Source: PALSA-1355 sp031400775 (GTDB lineage Bacteria > Planctomycetota > Planctomycetia > Pirellulales > PALSA-1355). From it: a DNA stretch of 64,000 nt. Location: NCBI GenBank assembly GCA_031400775.1, contig JANNQN010000289.1, forward strand, positions 1-64,000, written 5' to 3'. Shown piece by piece: positions 60,185-64,000 of the stretch. Each line of letters starts with the position of its first letter. The stretch's first letter is position 1. The translations under genes and the position numbers were made by a program. The notes below the pieces were generated by a model. That model was not told where the DNA came from, searched no databases, and saw nothing but the letters and a program-made list of their open reading frames with translations.

Positions 60185-61183
60185 ATGACCAGGCCTTCCG
60201 GCCAGACATTATTGTTGGCGGCAGCCATTGCCGGAAGTTGCGCGCTGGTGGGCTATCAGCTCTGGTTTCACGACCCCAGCGCAAAAGCGGCCGCGGCCGC
60301 CGACGTCAAAAGCCGACTCACGTTGGCCGACATCCCCTTTGACGGGCAGCGGGCCTACGACTATCTGAACGATTTGTGCGCGCTGGGGCCGCGCGTCAGC
60401 GACTCGGAAGGAATGCGCGCGCAGCAGCAGATGCTCAGCGCGCACTTCAAGAAGCTGGGCGGTCAGGTTAGCCTGCAAAAATTTCGCGTTCGCCATCCCG
60501 AGACCGGCGCCGCGGTGTCGATGGCCAATATGGTCGTCGAGTGGCATCCCGAGCGCCGCGAGCGGATACTGTTGTGTACGCACTACGACACCAGGCCATT
60601 TCCCGATCAGGACCGCCACAATCCCCGCGGCTTGTTTCTGGGCGCCAACGACGGGGCCAGCGGCACGGCCCTGTTGATGGAACTGGCGCACCAGATGGCC
60701 GACTTGAAGGGCGAGCTGGGAGTCGACTTCGTATTTTTCGACGCCGAGGAATTCGTGTTTCAGGAAGGCCGCGATCCGTACTTCGTCGGTTCCGAATACT
60801 TCGCCACGAACTACGCCACCCAGAAGCCGGCATATCGCTATCGCTGGGGAGTCTTGCTCGACCTGGTGGCCGACGCCGACTTGCAGATCTATCCCGACCG
60901 GCAAAGCATGTCGTGGGACGATACTCGGCCGCTGGTACAGGCGATCTGGGACACGGCCAAGCGGCTGGGCGTGCGCGAGTTCGTATTCAACAAGCGCTTC
61001 GACGTGTTGGACGACCACGTGAAGCTGCATAACATCGGCAAGATTCCTTGCTGCGACGTGATCGATTTCAATTACCCGGTTTGGCACACGCAGCAGGACA
61101 CGCCCGAGCGCTGCTCGGCGCTGTCGCTGGCCAAGGTCGGCTGGGTCGTGCAAGAATGGCTCCGCCAGGCTGTGCGTAAGTAA
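60185..61183 (+). CDS. M28-family zinc enzyme, glutaminyl-cyclase-like, membrane-anchored
   Basis: The ATG at 60185 is favoured by GGAG 6 bases before it; in-frame ATGs at 60152 and 60161 lack this. The 332-residue protein begins with a membrane anchor or signal (LLLAAAIAGSCALVGYQLWF). The zinc ligands follow the M28/glutaminyl-peptide cyclotransferase pattern: LLCTHYDTRPFPDQ, GANDGASG (Asp), FFDAEEF (Glu) and VWHTQQDTP (His). Glutaminyl cyclases of this fold make pyroglutamate, while aminopeptidases cleave N-termini; either is possible. It ends 52 bases before the next gene. Confidence 0.88.
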   Translation: MTRPSGQTLLLAAAIAGSCALVGYQLWFHDPSAKAAAAADVKSRLTLADIPFDGQRAYDYLNDLCALGPRVSDSEGMRAQQQMLSAHFKKLGGQVSLQKFRVRHPETGAAVSMANMVVEWHPERRERILLCTHYDTRPFPDQDRHNPRGLFLGANDGASGTALLMELAHQMADLKGELGVDFVFFDAEEFVFQEGRDPYFVGSEYFATNYATQKPAYRYRWGVLLDLVADADLQIYPDRQSMSWDDTRPLVQAIWDTAKRLGVREFVFNKRFDVLDDHVKLHNIGKIPCCDVIDFNYPVWHTQQDTPERCSALSLAKVGWVVQEWLRQAVRK

Positions 61184-61234
61184 GTGGCCGTGCGCAAATA
61201 AGAAGCCGCTTCGAGGGGGCGCGTCGAGATCATC

Positions 61235-61885
61235 ATGGATACTTTTTCCGCCTGCGTGGCTCTGGGGCCGCTGGCGATTTATCTCTTGTTTTTGGGGGCG
61301 ATCAACCTCAGCCGCCGGCCGCTGGTGGTGAGCGGCACGCGCGAGACCCTGTCGCTGGGGCTGGCCTTGGCGGGACTGGCGATCGTCGGGCCCATGCAAC
61401 TTTTCATGCCGCAGGAAGCCGCCACGCGCTTCGGCCCCTATGTTTGGATGCTGCTGGTGTGCTTCTACGTGCTGTGCCTGACGCTGGTCATCATGCTCAG
61501 CCGGCCGCGACTGGTCGTGTACAACATCTCGCTCGCGGAGTTGCAGCCGACTCTGGAAGAGACGGCGCTGCGGCTGGATGCTCAATCCACCTGGGCCGGA
61601 AAGTCGCTCAGCATGCCCTCGGCTCGGGTTCATCTGCAACTCGAAGATTTCTCGCCGCTGGCGAACGTCTCGCTGGTAGCGACGGGCGACGATCAGTGCA
61701 TCGGCGGGTGGCGACGGCTGGCCGCTGCGCTGCGCGTCAAGCTCCGCGACGTGCCGCTGGCGACGCAGCCCCACGGCTTCTGGTTGACCGTGTGGGGATT
61801 GGCGATCCTGGCGGCCCTGGCCTACTGGGTGGCTGAAGATCCGCAGACCATCGCCCGCGGATTGGATCGGCTGCTGAATCCGTAA
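61235..61885 (+). CDS. Membrane protein of unknown function
   Basis: The 216-residue protein has three hydrophobic spans near the N-terminus (ALGPLAIYLLFLGAINLS, LGLALAGLAIVGPMQLFM and VWMLLVCFYVLCLTLVIML) and one near the C-terminus (FWLTVWGLAILAALAYWVAE). A 90-residue soluble part separates them. I do not recognise a family. It follows the M28 enzyme gene. Confidence 0.75.
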   Translation: MDTFSACVALGPLAIYLLFLGAINLSRRPLVVSGTRETLSLGLALAGLAIVGPMQLFMPQEAATRFGPYVWMLLVCFYVLCLTLVIMLSRPRLVVYNISLAELQPTLEETALRLDAQSTWAGKSLSMPSARVHLQLEDFSPLANVSLVATGDDQCIGGWRRLAAALRVKLRDVPLATQPHGFWLTVWGLAILAALAYWVAEDPQTIARGLDRLLNP

Positions 61886-61897
61886 TTGAATTTTCCT

Positions 61898-61926
61898 GCT
61901 TTGCGCCTTGGCGCCTTTGCGTGAGA
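61898..61926 (+). repeat. Dispersed repeat, TTTGCGCCTTGGCG type
   Basis: It forms an inverted pair with 61946-61964 and resembles the copy at 18688. Confidence 0.65.
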
Positions 61927-61945
61927 CAATCTCCGACAGCAAGGG

Positions 61946-61964
61946 CTCACGCCAAGGCGTAAAG
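61946..61964 (-). repeat. Dispersed repeat, inverted partner
   Basis: It reads CTCACGCCAAGGCGTAAAG on the plus strand, the inverse of the copy at 61898, and can fold with it into a hairpin between the convergent genes. Confidence 0.65.
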
Positions 61965-62006
61965 AGGAGTCGAATGCAGCCGGATTGTCGGCTGATTCAG
62001 AGGGGG

Positions 62007-62882
62007 CTATTGCCGCGTGCTGACAAAAGCAATCTGCTTGCCGTCGGGCGAATAGGCGGGATGCCAACACTTGCCCTCTTGATCGGGAAACATCCGGCCC
62101 GGCGAGTCTCCCTCGACGTCGACGAAGCGCAGCAAGAAACCGTCGCTAAAGATCAGTCGCTTGCCGTCGGGCGAGAACGAGATGACGCCCCCCATTTCCC
62201 CTTTCAGGCGGATCCGCATGCCCTGCTTGGAACCCTGGGCGCTGACGAAGCGAATTTGCCGCTTCTCGCCCTCGGTTGGCCGCACGACGACGGCCAATTG
62301 CTTGGAGTCCGCCGACCAGCACATGCCGATAAACACTTCCTGGAACTGTTCGTCGAAAGCGGCCGTTTCACCGCCATTAACCAGATCGATTAATTGCACG
62401 CCGCGACGATCCGAAATCGCCAATAGCGACCCGTCGGGCGACCAGCGCGGAGAAAATCCGTGAGTGACGATCTCGCGACCTTGGCCGTCGAGGTTCTGCA
62501 CGCAGATATTCGGCACGTTTGCGCCGGGCGGTTCCTGGTAGACGAGTTGCTTGTCGTCCGGCGACCAGTCGGGCAAGGTGCCGGCCGCGATCTCTCGCAG
62601 CTCGCTGCCGTCGGTTCGGACGACAAACACGCGCCGTCCACCGCCGCCAGTGCGGGCGGCGTAAAAGGTCAACCACTTGCCATCGTGCGACCAACGCGGA
62701 CCCGAATGGTCGTAGCAGCCCTCGACCTGAATGACCTTGCGCACGTCGCTGCCGTCGGCCTGCATCGTGAAGAGGGCGTTTTGCGTTTCCTGAGCGGGGG
62801 CGACATCCGCCACCCAAGCACCGTGGACGATCGACAGGGCAAAGACCACTGCGATCGGCACTCGCCGCGAAGAGATCATCAT
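62007..62882 (-). CDS. Secreted TolB-like (PD40) propeller protein
   Basis: The double ATG at 62882/62879 begins a signal peptide (RRVPIAVVFALSIVHGAWVADVAPAQE); the frame is open further upstream only because it runs antisense-shifted through the next gene. The 291-residue protein has PD40 repeats: LFTMQADGSDVRKVIQVEGCYDHSGPRWSHDGKWLTF, PDWSPDDKQLVYQE, PRWSPDGSLLAISD and PAYSPDGKQIAFVSTR. It is a paralogue of the proteins at 8792 and 52724. It starts 8 bases after the CARDB-like gene stop and is probably in its operon. Confidence 0.88.
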   Translation of the reverse strand: MMISSRRVPIAVVFALSIVHGAWVADVAPAQETQNALFTMQADGSDVRKVIQVEGCYDHSGPRWSHDGKWLTFYAARTGGGGRRVFVVRTDGSELREIAAGTLPDWSPDDKQLVYQEPPGANVPNICVQNLDGQGREIVTHGFSPRWSPDGSLLAISDRRGVQLIDLVNGGETAAFDEQFQEVFIGMCWSADSKQLAVVVRPTEGEKRQIRFVSAQGSKQGMRIRLKGEMGGVISFSPDGKRLIFSDGFLLRFVDVEGDSPGRMFPDQEGKCWHPAYSPDGKQIAFVSTRQ

Positions 62883-62890
62883 GCGGCGTC

Positions 62891-63796
62891 CTATTTGACG
62901 GCTGCCTCCAACTCGGTGCGCTCCAGGCTGGCCACGTTGTTGCTCTTGTCGGACTCGACAATCGAGTTGTCCAGATCCACCACCACCAACAACTGGTCGA
63001 ATGCCACCGGCTCGACGGAGGAGGTGCTGACGAAGCGGACCGCCGACAGCGGCAGCCGCAACGTCACTTCGCTGACTCCACCCGCCGGAAGACTGGCGAT
63101 TTCCGTCACCACTTGCGGCGCGTCGTCGCTCAATTTGCCGTCGCGCTCGGCGAAGGCGCCGATGCGGAACTTGCCCGCGGCTCGCGCGCCGAGATTTCGC
63201 AGCTTCATGCGATACACGGGGCCGGCCGTCTCGGTGGCCGGTTCGATATACTTGACATCCTCCAACACCAGGTCGACGTCGCCTGCCGTAGCGGCTACTG
63301 CACCTGCTACCGTCGCGCCTGCGACCGCGCCGGCAACTGCCGGTCGGGGCGCGGGCGCCTTGACCGGTTGATCGGCGACCGGCTGGCTGGGCCCGGGCGG
63401 AGTGAACGGTTTTCCGGCCGTCGCCGATTGGGGCGGCGTCTGCTGAGCGGGTGCAGCAGCGGGAGTGCGTCCCATGCTGGTCCAGTTTCCGTTCGTGCCC
63501 TCGCCGTATTTTTCCAGAATCCTGGACTTCGGCACAGCGGGCTGTTGCGACGACGAGTTTCCGTTCTTGCCCGCCAGCCCGCGCTTGACCGGACCATTGC
63601 TGTCCGATGATCGATTTCCCAACGTGCGTTGACCGGAGCCATTCCCTTGGCGCGAACCAATCGCGCGTTGCAAGACCGAGCGGCCTCCGCCGCCGCCACG
63701 AAGCTGGTAGGCGCTGCAATAGGCTGGCTGGACTACGAGGCCCAGCAGGACCGCCGCGATGATTTTGTTGCGCAGGTTGCCAACGAGAGCCGACAT
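62891..63796 (-). CDS. Secreted protein with CARDB-like domain
   Basis: The 301-residue protein from the ATG at 63796 has a signal peptide (IIAAVLLGLVVQPAYCSAYQL). A Gly-, Ser- and Asn-rich linker and an Ala/Pro-rich region (PAPRPAVAGAVAGATVAGAVAATAG) follow. The beta domain near residues 175-301 has DLVLEDVKYIEPATETAGPVYRMKLRNLG and LDNSIVESDKSNNVASLERTELE, in the style of CARDB adhesion domains. It may act at the cell surface. The TolB-like gene downstream is probably cotranscribed. Confidence 0.8.
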   Translation of the reverse strand: MSALVGNLRNKIIAAVLLGLVVQPAYCSAYQLRGGGGGRSVLQRAIGSRQGNGSGQRTLGNRSSDSNGPVKRGLAGKNGNSSSQQPAVPKSRILEKYGEGTNGNWTSMGRTPAAAPAQQTPPQSATAGKPFTPPGPSQPVADQPVKAPAPRPAVAGAVAGATVAGAVAATAGDVDLVLEDVKYIEPATETAGPVYRMKLRNLGARAAGKFRIGAFAERDGKLSDDAPQVVTEIASLPAGGVSEVTLRLPLSAVRFVSTSSVEPVAFDQLLVVVDLDNSIVESDKSNNVASLERTELEAAVK

Positions 63797-64000
63797 GCCA
63801 CACACTCGCTTTCTCGATTGGAAGGTTCAGTAACGTGCCGACGCCGCCTGCTTCCCGTTATTTTAGGCGTACCGGGCGCGAATCCGTTACTGACGCGGCG
63901 AAATTTTCCGAAAAGCCCCCGGCCGATGCTGGGCAGTTCAAGTATACCGCGTTATTCCGGAGTCGCGACAAGTTATTCCGACAAAACGGCTTGCGCCGTG

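Noticed and set aside
62883..63803. Upstream extension of the TolB-like frame
   Set aside because: This part overlaps the CARDB-like gene on the same strand in a different frame; the signal peptide begins at 62882.

Overview
The window reads as a GC-rich chromosome segment from a planctomycete, probably a Pirellulales-like bacterium. The grounds are gene content, not a marker gene. It carries two loci of the cytochrome/DUF1549/DUF1553 type, a DUF1501 protein with a Tat signal, DUF1080-like secreted proteins, TolB/WD40 propeller proteins with planctomycete-style signal peptides, and a thioredoxin-trypsin fusion. Coding density is high, with short operons on both strands. I found no rRNA, tRNA, CRISPR array, prophage or insertion sequence.

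Layout. Bases 1-8500 (minus strand) hold an alpha-glucan phosphorylase with an EI-Ntr-like GAF domain, a transglutaminase/DUF2126 protein interrupted by one in-frame TGA, and a circularly permuted ATP-grasp/alpha-E fusion that runs off the left edge. The last two are a recurrent pair thought to make or process peptides. Bases 8.8-20.5 kb hold a TolB/WD40 protein, an unknown protein with a possible papain-like fold, a TPR-glycosyltransferase, a DUF1549/1553 + DUF1501 operon and a serine hydrolase. Bases 20.7-28.4 kb are housekeeping: a YgiQ-type radical SAM protein, two RNA methyltransferases, FolD, an assimilatory siroheme reductase behind a clear promoter and palindromic operator, and an HD-domain protein. 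Bases 28.4-37.5 kb contain a TPR lipoprotein-like protein, an ABC-2 transporter pair, a second cytochrome/WD40 + DUF1553 operon, and a small [2Fe-2S] protein broken by a TAG.

Bases 38-45 kb hold an FMN reductase, an ECF sigma factor coupled to an unusual anti-sigma factor with two CxxCH motifs in its extracytoplasmic tail, a DUF1080 protein and two secreted proteins. Bases 45-54 kb contain a PhoR/PhoB-like two-component pair, the thioredoxin-protease fusion, a histidine phosphatase, and a hisI-hisG operon followed by a LamG-like protein and a RidA-family protein. Bases 54.5-60 kb carry a ThDP decarboxylase, an SDR enzyme and envelope-glycan genes (GT9, GT2, DUF4254). The right end has an M28 glutaminyl-cyclase-like enzyme, a membrane protein, a third TolB-type propeller and a CARDB-like secreted protein.

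Most noteworthy are the putative heme-bearing anti-sigma factor, the in-frame TGA at a Cys position of DUF2126, the GAF-phosphorylase fusion, and the promoter/operator of the siroheme reductase. Several families of short dispersed intergenic repeats are also present.
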